A program made the translations under genes and the position numbers. From Cylindrotheca closterium (lineage: Eukaryota > Bacillariophyta > Bacillariophyceae > Bacillariales > Bacillariaceae): a stretch of DNA of 25,694 bases. Numbering within the stretch: the stretch's first letter is position 1; each line of letters opens with the position of its first letter. The notes under the pieces were generated by a model. It worked only from the letters and a program-made list of their open reading frames with translations. It was not told the origin of the DNA and made no database searches. This document shows, piece after piece, positions 1-9,676 of this stretch. Location: NCBI GenBank assembly GCA_933822405.4, contig CAKOGP040001602.1, positions 1 through 25,694 of the forward strand. The letters are read 5' to 3'.

Positions 1-140
1 ACAACCTTCAGTGATGTAGACTTCCCCATTGTAAAACAGTGAAATGCCGTTGAATTGATAAAAACTTCAGCACGTTCTACGTAGACTCTAGTACTTAGGC
101 TACGAAGACCGTTTGCAAGTTCCGATCAGTTCAGTGCTTT
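1..140. other. Left edge, nothing recognised
   Basis: No coding similarity, repeat or RNA gene is recognised in this stretch. It precedes the protease fragment of an old copia element and may belong to that element, but nothing in the sequence shows this. Confidence 0.4.
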
Positions 141-437
141 TTGTTTTTCGTTTTTCGTTTTCTATATGCTATCAAGGGAAAGGATGAGAATGGCAATGAT
201 GTCTATCTTATTCCATGTCCTGCTGGTACGACGAATGTCGAACTTCAAGCCGACTGGCGCTATGCTAGTGAAAATGAAGAATTGCCAGATCGTGCTACTG
301 AAGTAGATCGAGGTATGCAGTTTATCCAAAGCCGCAAACAACAAAGAGATCCATTCGGATTGTACGATCACGTCATCATGGACAGTGGTTGCACAAACAC
401 CACCATTTGTAATGGTGAGCTCATGCATGGACGCCAT
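141..437 (+). pseudogene. Old copia protease fragment, split by copy A
   Basis: This open stretch has no ATG of its own; the first codon is TTG. It encodes a segment ending in HVIMDSGCTNTTICN. The D-S-G at 381-389 is in the form of a retropepsin active site, and the C-T-N-T-T-I-C-N context fits a Ty1/copia protease. The frame is cut at 437 by the LTR of copy A. If copy A and one GCCAT are removed, the frame continues into 4859-4890 (QAEKELDMHTG) before similarity seems to stop. The fragment belongs to a different and older copia lineage than A and B, whose protease reads DSHAD. What is seen is the motif and the rejoining frame. Assignment to protease is inferred from the motif and from the nested position. 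Confidence 0.6.
433..437. repeat. Target site duplication of copy A, left
   Basis: GCCAT directly precedes the 5' LTR and recurs at 4854-4858 directly after the last LTR. Five bp is the usual size for Ty1/copia integrase. If the LTR is taken to start at G439, the duplication can be read as 6 bp (GCCATC). Confidence 0.85.
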
Positions 438-583
438 CGTTAATTGGACCAGAGAGGAGTGTCCGTCATTTGTACGTTTAGATAGTTTAACCTAGAGATT
501 CACACACATCTTGTAAAATCCCCATGTTTGTCATCGTACTCGTTTTCGTCCCGAATCTCTCGTACCTCGCTACTCAATTTAAC
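438..583 (+). repeat. 5' LTR of copy A
   Basis: 146 bp, starting CGTTAATTGG and ending CAATTTAAC. It matches 4558-4703, 4704-4853 and 20846-20988. Against the 143-bp copy-B form it has a 3-bp insertion (GAG) near 456 and a few substitutions. The termini are not the usual TG...CA; instead GTTAA and TTAAC form short inverted repeats. Confidence 0.88.
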
Positions 584-1023
584 GATTTATCAGACCCAAG
601 CAATCCACAATGGATAGAGGAGCCTGGGAAGGCTTTCGAATAATATCTGTTTGAGGAACTTGCCTCATTCAGCCATGGTTAGGATCACCATCGTCGTATC
701 GATCTCGTGATTTTTTTTCCATGCCACAATTTTGGCGTTTGGATGCTAATCACATCGCAGCGTTTACTAAATTGTTCGCCAGCGAAGGCTAAACGGCAGA
801 CTTGCCATGCGTGCAACCATCGGTGCCACGTTTATATACAGCTCTCAATATGAGATGCTTCGACATTTAGGGCTAAATTATTTGAAGTTCCCAGATATCA
901 CCAACGTTCGCCTTCTGGCGATTTTCTCCAGTGATTTCCAACTTCAAGTCCGACACTTTTTGACCTGAAACCAAACAACACATCAAAAACCAAAAAAAAT
1001 CGTCAACACATCATCACATCACA
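584..1023 (+). other. Copy A leader with putative primer binding site
   Basis: Noncoding leader between the LTR and the gag ATG, closely matching 20989-21435 of copy B. The bases right after the LTR (TTTATCAGACCC, 586-597) resemble the TATCAGAGC primer site used by many copia elements with initiator tRNA-Met, but the match is imperfect. The stretch just before the ATG is A-rich. Confidence 0.6.
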
Positions 1024-1727
1024 ATGGCTGCTGTTATTCAATTTTGTAAGTGGTGCGAAGTCGATCTCCTTATTCGGCCCGTTCTCATGCAAAACATGAC
1101 CGATGTTGAAGGCCTTGACTCTGTTGATTCCTTCGCCAACAGAACCACTTCTCAAGTTCGTAAAGACATCAAATCTATGCGAAGAGCCCCTGATCCCAAC
1201 AATGCAAATGCGACCATTGGAGTTACCGTTTGCGAAGAGATGACTATTCATCGTATCTCCAAATATGGGAAGCTCCTCATTTTGGTTCAGAGAACTCATA
1301 CTCCAGCCCTTGGAACCATCTCCTTTTTATTGGTCAATTCTATGATGAAAATCCGGATCTCATGGAAGGGGACTCCTACCCACTTCCTCCACATCCTCCA
1401 AAGTTCAACAATCGCGATGGTCAAATCATGATGGAAAATATCAAAAGTTGAGCTTGTACTGCCCATGGCTACCGTGGAATTTGCCTTGATTATATTTTCC
1501 GTGAAAACAATGATGGCACTCGCTCTATCGAGGAAGAACTCGTCCGACAAGCTACTCATACTGGCGCTGTGTTCCGTCGCAACAACCAGAAATTTTGGGT
1601 TATGCTCCATGCCGTCACACATGAAACCGATGTCTACAATCTTGTTCGTCAATTTGCTCCAACTTTGAATGGCCGAGCTGCTTACTTTGCTCTGTTTGCA
1701 CAATATCGTGGAAGGGGACATTTCACC
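1024..1727 (+). pseudogene. gag remnant of copy A
   Basis: Starts MAAVIQF like copy B gag. Copy A keeps a 90-bp in-frame segment (1171-1260) that B lacks. The frame shifts near 1318, where B has a few extra bases (CCAAAAT region). A TGA stands at 1449-1451 where B has TGG (Trp). A further 42 bp are missing in frame near 1510 (the SELPVVGDPGF region of B). The remnant ends at the deletion joint after 1727, in the GRGHFT sequence. The gag C-terminal half with RGG repeats is absent, so a working Gag is not possible. Confidence 0.8.
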
Positions 1728-4411
1728 TGTGGCGTACACAGTTTGACAATTGAAGCAGCTCTTTGTTTTGCTGTTGCTATTGCCAATGGACAAGTACTAC
1801 AGCGATTGTCAGTGATTCCCTTATCAGCCAAAGAACGAAACAGTGAACCAATGGAAGAGAAGAAGAAAGAATTTATGGAAGACCTGAAGAAGAATCTGAA
1901 GAAGAAGTCTGATGGAGTTTCTATCTCTGAAGAAGAACTTGATCACATTTGGCATAAGTACAACATGCCAATCTCTGCAATCGAAGATGGTGGTTACGCG
2001 CAGTATGCACAATATGAAGATCACCCACAAGAAGATCCTCGCCACAAGATTGAAGATGATTTCAAAGAGCCGCCGGATCAAGAATCAGATCCTGTTGAGT
2101 TCAACAAGTATGTCTCTGCAAAGGTATCGTTTAATGCGGATGGAGTTGAGACTTTTGGAGTTGTTCAGGGTCGGAAGCGTGACTCATCTGGAAAACTGAT
2201 TGGTCACTACCATGAGAATCCACACCTTGGCACATCTATCTATCAAGTGGAGTTCGAGGATGGAAAAGTGGAAAGCTTCTATGCAAATCAGATTATTGAA
2301 GGGATAATGATGAATGTCGATGATGAAGGTAACACAATGTACCGGATTCCCAAATTTATTGATCATCAACGTGATGGACAAGCAGTTAAAGGGGACGACG
2401 GATGGTATACTACCTCTAGCGGTCTCAAGTGTCCACGAAAGACAACCAAAGGATGGAAATTATTAGCTGAGATGAAAGGTGGAGAAACAGAATGGCTTGA
2501 TCTATCAGTAGCAAAAGAAGCGTTTCCTATCGAGGTCGCTGAATACTCTGTTGCAAACAAGCTTGTGTCAGAGCCTGCCTTTGCGTGGTGGGTTCCCTAC
2601 ACTCTGAGAAAGCGTGATCGAGTTTTGAAAGCTGTCAAGCGCCGTGCTGTGAAAAGACAGAAGGCAGAAAAGTTTGGTATTGAGGTGCCTGGTCCTGGGC
2701 CCAAAGGTGTTGCACGTGCGTATGAACTTGATGCTGAGAATGGTACCTCACATTGGAGTGATGCCTTGATTAAAGAAGTGAAGACAATCCTACCAGCTTT
2801 GAAGATTCTGGAAGATGATGAAGATGTTCCCGTTGGGTACCAGCTCATTGAGCTTATGACTGTTTTCAATGTCAAGATGGATCTCACGCGGAAGGCACGA
2901 ATATGTGCTAGAGGGGACCAAACGGGCCCTCCAATGTCTGTCACCTATGCAAGTGTTGCGACAAGGGAAAGTATTCGACTTGCTTTTGTTATTGCTGCTT
3001 TGAATGGTTTGAATGTTTTGAGTGCTGACGTCTCCGGTGCATATCTGAATGCCAAATGTGCCAAGAAAGTTTATTGTATTTTAGGGAAGGAGTTTGGAGA
3101 ATATGCCGGGAAGAAAGCTATCCTGGTTAAGGCCGTTTACGGACTCAAAAGTTTGGGATTCGCATGGAGGAGCCTCTGTGCGGACGTTTTGAAGGAACAA
3201 TTGGAGTTCCAACCATGTCGTGGAGATATGGATGTTTGGTGTCGTCCTTGTCAACGAAAAGTGATTTGAAGTATTATGAGTATATTTTAGTTTATACTGA
3301 TGATGTCATTGCAATCTCGGAGAATCCAAAAGCGATTATGGACAAACTCAACAATTTCTTTGTTTTAAAGCCTGACTTGATAAAAGAGCCAACCACATAT
3401 ATTGGTGCAACAATCTCGAAGCACAAGTTGGATGGTGATGATTATTTCACCTGGGCTATTGGATCTGAAGTGTACCCCCAAGAGCCGCTAATAGTTGTCA
3501 AGAAACAAATTGCCCCAATGCAACTGACTTTGAAGAAAAAGGTTTACCCAACTTTACCCACTGGACACAAGCCGGAACTTGATTCTACTGTCTTTGTCGA
3601 TGATGATACTGCTATTTTCTACATGCAACTCATCGGTATTCTGCGCTGGCTTGTGGAACTTGGTTGTATTGATGTCGCCGCCGAAGTGTCTATGCTCTCG
3701 TCTTACAATGCAATGCCTCGTGAAGGTCATTCCCATGCTGCCTCACATATTTTTGCCTATTTACAGAAGCATCCTGATTGTGTACTTGTGATGGATTGTG
3801 GTTATGCTGATCATCTGAGACCATTAAAGAAAGCTGACTACTCACAGTTCTATGAATTCACTAAGGATGAACTCCCAAGTGACATGCCTACACCTCTTGG
3901 CAAAGCGGTAGAGTTAACTATGTTTGTTGATGCATCTCATGCTGCTAACGTTGTTACTCGTCAATCAAGAACAGGAGTATTGATCTTTGTTAACAAAGCT
4001 CCTATTATCTGGTATTCGAAAAAGCAAAACAGTGTCGAGACAAGCAGTTTTGGTTCTGAATTTGCTGCTCTAAAGACAGGTGTTGAATTACTTGAGGGAC
4101 TACGATTCAAGCTCAGAATGATGGGCGTCCCAATCCAAGGTTATTGTCATACTTGTGTCGACAATGTGATGTCTGTTGTCAAGAACTCAAGTGTTCCTGA
4201 ATCTCAATTGAAGAAGAAATCGAACGCTGTCGCATACCACTACGTTCGCTCCAGATGCGCCATTGATATCCTACAAATTGAATGGATAATTTCCGCTGAG
4301 AACCTGGCCGACGTTTTAACCAAGATCCAACCTGGAACCGTTCGTGACCGTCTTATGGAACATATCATGTGGAAAGCAAGGCATAATGGGAAACTTGCTC
4401 TTTTGATTTAA
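1728..4411 (+). pseudogene. Copia reverse transcriptase and RNase H, copy A
   Basis: After a 24-bp scrap of integrase the frame runs into the copia linker and reverse transcriptase. Visible marks are RKARICARGDQT near 2894-2929, TYASVATRESIRLAF, the D in SADVSGAYLNA, the KAVYGLKS box near 3129-3152, and the catalytic pair in YTDDVIA (about 3293-3313). A one-base frameshift near 3240-3265 separates the RT fingers/palm from the YTDD half. RNase H follows, with FVDAS (about 3923), SSFGSEF and CVDN acidic residues and a final SAENLADVLTK box. The gag frame enters this region without a stop across both deletion joints (open from about 1569 to 3269). The last stop is TAA at 4409. Confidence 0.88.
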
Positions 4412-4481
4412 TTTTTGGAAGCGTCTTCATCCGTCGCCGGATATTGTCAGTCTTGGACAGTATTGGATGATACGTCCTCCC

Positions 4482-4557
4482 AAGAGGGGGTACGGTTGAT
4501 ATTAGCCCAATTCGGAGTACAAGGTTCTCTGATACATCAGTATCACCTTGAGGGGAC
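4482..4557 (+). promoter_or_regulatory. Candidate polypurine tract(s) of copy A
   Basis: Two purine runs precede the 3' LTR: AAGAGGGGG at 4482-4490 and TTGAGGGGAC ending at 4557. The second abuts the LTR and is therefore the likely plus-strand primer. The first, 70 bp upstream, looks just as good and is unexplained. Confidence 0.5.
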
Positions 4558-4703
4558 CGTTAATTGGACCAGAGAGTGTCCGTCATTCGTACGTTTAGAT
4601 AGTTTTAACCTCTAGAGATTCGCACACATCTTGTAAAATCCCCATGTTTGTCATCGTAATTGTTTTCGTCCCAAATCTCTCGTACCTCGCTACTCAATTT
4701 AAC
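4558..4703 (+). repeat. 3' LTR of copy A, inner
   Basis: 146 bp. Relative to the 143-bp copy-B form it has one extra T and an extra CT near 4609-4615, and AATTG in place of ACTCG near 4658. It is joined directly, with no spacer, to a second LTR. Confidence 0.85.
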
Positions 4704-4853
4704 CGTTAATTGGACCAGAGAGTGTCCGTCATTCGTACGTTAGATAGTTTAACCTAGAGATTCGCACACATCTCGTAAAATCCCCATGTTTGTCATCGTA
4801 CTCGTTTTCGTACCGAATCTCTCGTACACGTGTACCTCGCTACTCAATTTAAC
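4704..4853 (+). repeat. 3' LTR of copy A, outer tandem copy
   Basis: 150 bp, head to tail with the previous LTR. It lacks one T in the CGTACGTTAG stretch and carries an 8-bp insertion near 4826-4835 that makes the palindrome ACACGTGT. It is followed by GCCAT, so this outer LTR, not the inner one, is the real right end of the integrated element. Confidence 0.85.
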
Positions 4854-4890
4854 GCCATCAAGCTGAGAAAGAGCTCGATATGCACACGGG
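4854..4890 (+). pseudogene. Right-hand part of the old copia fragment
   Basis: Begins with the GCCAT duplication (4854-4858). Read in the frame that ends at 437, it gives QAEKELDMHTG, continuing the interrupted protease-region frame. Similarity appears to stop by about 4890, after which the 5' flank of the DUF2439 gene begins. Confidence 0.45.
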
Positions 4891-4975
4891 CTTTTTTTGG
4901 CGCGAAGTGTGGCTCATTTTCAACTGATTTAAAAAAAGAAAAAGTGACACATTACCAGTACATGTAGGTGTTGCC

Positions 4976-6073
4976 ATGCAACAGCTAGGCAATAAAACAG
5001 AGTTTGCATGTTTGTACACTAAGCATAAAAACCAAAAACGCAAAGTGTGGAATGACGGAAGACTTGTTGTGCTGCAATCAAATGCTCTCTTGCACGATGC
5101 CAATCCAGTTCCTGGCTCCAGTGATCCCGTCTTGGATCAGTGCGAACTGAGCAAGGATCAAATGCAAGTGCTGCTGACAAATAGGGAGATGATGCTAGAA
5201 GGTGAAAAGTTCCTAATCGAGGTCGAAGGGGAGTGGCGCCCACCATCTATGTTCACTTCAAAACCGAAGTTCGCAGCCCGAAAAATGTCATATTCGATTA
5301 AAAAAAAGTTCAAGATTCCACCGCCATTCATACCTTCAAGCTCAAATAGTCAAGAAGGAACCAGTAGTTTCCAGAGAAAACGGAAGCGGTTGCTGCAGCC
5401 TGGAGAACTAGCACGAATGCATCGTAGAGAAGCAACAACATCCAACTATAATGTACAACCTGCAGATGCTCATTTGCGTCAATCTCAACAACTGAAGTCG
5501 ACAAGAAATCACTATGAATGCGAAAACCCCAATAGGAGTGTTGCAAAAACGAAGTACTCCAGTAGATTGCCTCCTGGGCACGATGTCTTTTCGCACGCTT
5601 CCCCAGAAGAGAATGAGAGAGCACAACGCGACAAGTATGCCGCAAATCATCGGAACTCTTTGGAAGGAAACATAACATCTATTCCCCAAAAACAACGACC
5701 TACAGCCACCTCTGGGCTGCCAGAATACGAGGCCGAAGCAAATGTTTCTGATCATTTGTCAGCCAGAGTGGTTAATGATGGAACCAATACGATGGATCAA
5801 ACGATAGGGAAATCGTCAGATATGACTTTTGTATCCAATGATTTTGATGAGGGGAACTTTTATGGACTTGACGAAGAAGAGACTGACGTTGGCAATAATA
5901 TTTCAACTGAAAGAATCGACGGCGCCACTCGCAACAATCTTGCCACGAACTACAACTTGTCAGCACCAAATACATTCCCTGTCTCAAACCGAAACGATAC
6001 AGTCTCTGATGATACTCTTCTGGCTATGTTTGGAGCGGCTCCGACCGACCAAGATGCACGAGAGCCAAGATAA
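4976..6073 (+). CDS. DUF2439 protein (Mte1/Dbl2/ZGRF1 N-terminal type)
   Basis: Single exon, 365 aa, ATG start, TAA stop. Residues about 9-84 match the DUF2439 pattern: F-A-C-L-Y-T-K-x-K-x-Q-K-R-K-V-W-x-D-G-x-L, a short strand with L-x-D, and G-E-K-F-L-I-E-V-E-G at the end. The domain is known at the N-terminus of human ZGRF1 and in yeast Mte1 and fission yeast Dbl2, which work with Mph1/FANCM-type helicases at D-loops and stalled forks. The rest is polar and low complexity, with a basic block KRKRLLQPGELARMHRR near residues 130-148, possibly for DNA binding or nuclear import. The helicase part of ZGRF1 is absent, so the length is closer to Mte1. A repair role is inferred from the domain alone. 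The copia end lies 122 bp upstream, so its promoter is short or partly element-derived. It converges with the MATE gene. Confidence 0.75.
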   Translation: MQQLGNKTEFACLYTKHKNQKRKVWNDGRLVVLQSNALLHDANPVPGSSDPVLDQCELSKDQMQVLLTNREMMLEGEKFLIEVEGEWRPPSMFTSKPKFAARKMSYSIKKKFKIPPPFIPSSSNSQEGTSSFQRKRKRLLQPGELARMHRREATTSNYNVQPADAHLRQSQQLKSTRNHYECENPNRSVAKTKYSSRLPPGHDVFSHASPEENERAQRDKYAANHRNSLEGNITSIPQKQRPTATSGLPEYEAEANVSDHLSARVVNDGTNTMDQTIGKSSDMTFVSNDFDEGNFYGLDEEETDVGNNISTERIDGATRNNLATNYNLSAPNTFPVSNRNDTVSDDTLLAMFGAAPTDQDAREPR

Positions 6074-6485
6074 GAATTGCATGAAGAGTAGCAACCCAAG
6101 TTTGATCAAACGAAATTCTTGCTCCCCATCCAATCGTCGTCTGAAGACGAATCGTGAAACAGTGAATTTTGTCATGTTGCGGTTTATCTTTATTTCTGTC
6201 GAATGAAGAGAGTTTGCTGCGTATCGCAGCAAATCGTAGGTGGGATTTGGTTTTAGAGGTCCAGTTCCAATCATGAAGTAAATGCAAAAGCTGCAGTGCT
6301 TGTCCCAGCAGAACCGATAATTCTCGAGATAATATCTCTAGATAATCGCTATAGTCCTAAGAGCCACCTTGAATGCTTTGGGAACCGATCATTTTTCGAC
6401 CGATCAAGTGGTTGATAGATTCAACAATGATGCGAGCCACAGCTTCGAGCAGCATAAAGTGCAGGGTCTTTTTATCTTTTGCCCC
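6074..6485. other. Convergent intergenic region
   Basis: 412 bp between the stops of the DUF2439 gene (+) and the MATE gene (-). I see no RNA gene, clear repeat or conserved coding here. It should hold the two 3' UTRs and polyadenylation sites. Confidence 0.5.
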
Positions 6486-9181
6486 CTAACCTGCTGTTTG
6501 TTGCGCCGCCTCGTTAGCTTGTTCGTCGCTATTATTACTATTCATATCACCAAAACCATCACTAGAATCGTCGCTGTCATCAAATTCAAAGTCCAAATCT
6601 TCCTTCTCAGAAGGGTTATTCATTTGTTGCAACAAATTAGCTAGTCGATCCCAATCACTGCGGATTACAATAAAAGTGAGTACACAGGATGCCGTGGAGT
6701 AGCCGACAATTAGGCACCCGCCTATGGAACTCAAATCCAGAAAGAAGACGAAGATGGTTACCAACGCGACCGGAATTGTAACAAGCCAACGGCTAAAGAA
6801 CATGACTGATGTTGCGAGTCGAAATCGACCTTGTGCGCCAATCAAGCTCCAGCCAACTTGAGAGAATGACATTGCAACGTTTGCAAATCCGAGTAGCGTC
6901 ATCGCATCATTCACCATATGCTGCATTGTGTTGTCTGTCGTCAATAACATTGCTAGACGCCTGCCACTCATGAACAAACCAGAAGTAATCAGAAGCGATT
7001 GAACAAGACCGAGATAGAGAATGGAGAATGACAGTTTCCTCGCTCGTTTTGGTTGTGCCGCAGCCAACAGGAATGCAACCTGGGTGGCTGCTGCCTCTCC
7101 AATACCTTCTGTAAAAGCCTCCAGAACGTCCCACACAGCACCGAGCAAACACCAAGTCGCAACTAATATCCCAAGCGATGTACTTTAGTCGCACAGTCTA
7201 TCTACACCATTGAACTGCACATACACGCACCTTCAGCAGGACCAAGGTACCGCAAGACAATTGTCAATACTTCCCACTCGCCATATTCTAACACTGTCCC
7301 GATAAGTAAAGGGAATACAGCACGAAGCAAATACCAAAACATCATGGGGTTCTAAATGGCCGTGTCGTAAGCAATGGATTCTAACACGGGCAAAAAATAG
7401 AGCTACACTTTTCACGCACCTGTAGTAGAGCAAAATTCCGGACAAATCCGCCTCGAAAAGGCTTCTCCCAACCTTTGAAGATTGGATATCCCAATTTCGC
7501 GACACACGCACAGAAACCCACAAGTACCTGAATGTGTGCCACAGTCGTCAAATTTGAATTCCGTTTCAATGCTACGACGCACGCAATGGCAATCATTTGT
7601 AGCGTAGATGCAACAAAATCAATGACAGACTCAAAGTGTTCATGTCCGCAAATGTGAAATACGGCTGAATTTTGGTTCAGAGGTGTGAGAACATGACAAT
7701 CGAAATCACCAATGGTGCAAAACACATTCTGTCAACTAACCCGTAAAGGATCTACTGACTGACTGGAATACGTAGCCAAAGACAGCAATCCGTGTGTATT
7801 CTTCCGCTATGGATGCTATCGAGGCTGACTGAACAAGCCATCCGACCACTGTATTCATTGACATAGTCCACGCTGCCAACAATGGAATACCAAGGATCAG
7901 TTGCAGAATGATAGCGGTTTGCATGTATTGCCCTGACATGAAAGCGGCGTTCTCATCCCTTGAGAACAATGATGATTCTATGAATGATGATAAGGCATCA
8001 ACTACGGCACCCGAGAGTTCCTCACTGGTCAAACGAACAAACAACATTACCAAGAGATACGCAATCATGGATTCAGCACCAAGGTATTGCGAGATGAAAG
8101 AAGCCGTGACCAAACGAAATACAGCCTCCGATGTTGCACCAATCGAAAGAGGTACGGCTGTCTGGAGTACACGTCTAGACTCGTCCGTCGGTTTTGCCAG
8201 ATCCAACATCGAAAGGAACCAAGATGAGCTTCGACGGTCTAGCATTTGTGAATTTCGCTTCTTTTCTTGCTGGTGATGGACCTGTAGAAATATATTTCCC
8301 CTCCCTGGATCATCGGCATCTGCTGCATCGTTGGGTGTAATATCATCAACAATCGAGGACATTACAGAACGCGAGCTTGCTACAGAGTAACCACCAACTC
8401 GAAAACGTTGCTGTTGATTGAATCCTGTTCTGTTCACAAACCCTGGGAGAACATTTGGATTCTCTTCCTCCAACACAGAGCTTGCAACATCGCTCAATCC
8501 TGGTCTCTTTTGACCAGAAGTCACCGTGCGTTCTTTGCTGGATAGGACGGACCCTGCTTCACTGTAGATTGCATTGCGAATGACATCCGCTCGACCGATC
8601 GGCCTTCGATGCCTCCATCGCCTGCCACCAACATCGAAGATTCCTGAAGGCGGTCTCCTAGAAGATCTCCTAACATTAAGCTTGGAAGTTGTTGCTGCAC
8701 TTGGGGCTGAGCTTGAAGGATTGTTTGAAACCCGGGAAGAAGGACGATTGCCGTTCGTACGCATTGCCGAAGCAGCTAGCCTGGATTTGAAATCTGGGTC
8801 ACTGTCTGGATATTCGGCCTCTGCAACTCGAAGTAGAATTGCTATTCCTCCGTTTTTTGATTGACTGTTGAAAGATGATTCTCGAGAAGGCATTCGTAGC
8901 CTAATCTTGGAAGAAACAGACTGGGCTTCTGATCTATCTTCGACAACTTTGTTGTGTTCAGCGGGGCTAGCGCATTTCCTTTGATCTTCTGCATCGCAAC
9001 TTGAATTTGCCGCATCCAAATGCTGTAACCCAGCCTTTCGAGTCATTTTGCTCCATCTGACCAAAGGAAACACGCATAGGAAAGAAAAAAGAGAATACCC
9101 CAAAACGAAAATATAGAATCCAGGTCCAGTTTCGTTGGCCCGAACGATATACTTTGGGAATGCTTCAACAAATTCATCCAT
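6486..9181 (-). CDS. MATE-family efflux transporter, four exons
   Basis: Exons on the minus strand: 9181-7741, 7664-7420, 7351-7231, 7162-6486; introns of 76, 68 and 68 bp with GT...AG ends. Splicing keeps frame and gives 827 aa. The open frame extends upstream to a GTG at 9238; the first in-frame ATG (MDEFVEAF) is at 9181. A membrane segment lies near residues 20-42 (FYIFVLGYSLFSFLCVFPLV). A polar stretch of about 280 residues follows, then the MATE domain from about residue 325 (LQTAVPLSIGATSEAVFRLV) with many hydrophobic helices. FHICGHEHFES follows the first joint and NPMMFWYLLRAVFP the second. The C-terminus is an acidic tail rich in D, S and N. MATE proteins exchange Na+ or H+ for organic cations or metabolites; the substrate here is unknown. 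The N-terminal extension is long compared with ordinary MATEs of about 450-550 aa. Confidence 0.88.
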
Positions 9182-9401
9182 TTCTCCTTCTACTCGAACC
9201 CTAACCTTAGTATGGAGATGAGATGCAGTATTCAGCACTCGAGTGTGGGCAACAGCGTTTTATTGTTTGGTGCTGGCTAAAGTGGCTGGTAAACTACCAG
9301 TACTGCAATGAAATTATTGAAGTCGTGCGAAATTCGTTTCTTGCAGTCGAACGAGTCAGTCAGTCCGCCTCCACCTGGTGGTACCATGGTACTGTCTCAT
9401 G
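9182..9401. promoter_or_regulatory. MATE 5' flank
   Basis: 220 bp between the MATE ATG and the left end of the hAT element. It contains the palindrome-like GGTACCATGGTACTGT at 9380-9395, a word type that recurs in other spacers of the window. Its last 8 bp (9394-9401, GTCTCATG) are the hAT target duplication. Confidence 0.45.
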
Positions 9402-9418
9402 CAGGGGTTCCAAAAATA

Positions 9419-9600
9419 GAATTGCCATTGCAATTAATTGCAATAAGTAATTGCAATATATTTATTGCTAGGTCATTCGAACCACAATTAATTGCAAAAT
9501 TATTCTACCAATGACAATTAATTAAGGATTTCGACTAGTCAATTGCAATTAATTAATTAAGAGAGTGCACCAATACCAATTTTTCAGTAATTGCAATTTT
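9419..9600 (+). repeat. Left subterminal AATTGCAATTAATTGCA repeats of the hAT element
   Basis: Several copies and half-copies of the words AATTGCAAT and CAATTAATTGCA within 180 bp of the left end. The matching cluster on the right side is at about 10427-10633. Such arrays commonly bind hAT transposase near the ends; that role is inferred. Confidence 0.75.
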
Positions 9601-9676
9601 AAATAAGACAAGCGTTTTTGTACTACTGTAGTCGAAACTTGTTGGTTGTCAGTTGTCAGTTGTCTGTGGTACAAAG

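Larger units (their letters stand above)
438..4853 (+). mobile_element. Ty1/copia retrotransposon copy A, internally deleted
   Basis: A copia element of about 4.4 kb bounded by LTRs and a 5-bp target duplication. Order: 5' LTR, leader, gag remnant, reverse transcriptase, RNase H, purine tract, then two LTRs in tandem. Compared with copy B it lacks the rest of gag, the protease and nearly all of the integrase (two deletions of 1458 and 780 bp). A 24-bp island of the integrase region is kept between them at 1728-1751. It has frameshifts near 1318 and 3250 and a stop at 1449, so it cannot move by itself. The LTRs differ from each other at several positions, so the insertion is not very recent. 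It ends 122 bp upstream of the DUF2439 start codon. Confidence 0.9.

Noticed and set aside
9193..9212. Telomere-like CCCTAACC near the MATE start
   Set aside because: Only one and a half repeat units, inside ordinary 5' flank; chance.
7736..9238. 500-aa open frame beginning at 9238 as the MATE start
   Set aside because: The first codon is GTG; the first in-frame ATG is at 9181. The frame also ends inside the first intron at 7740.
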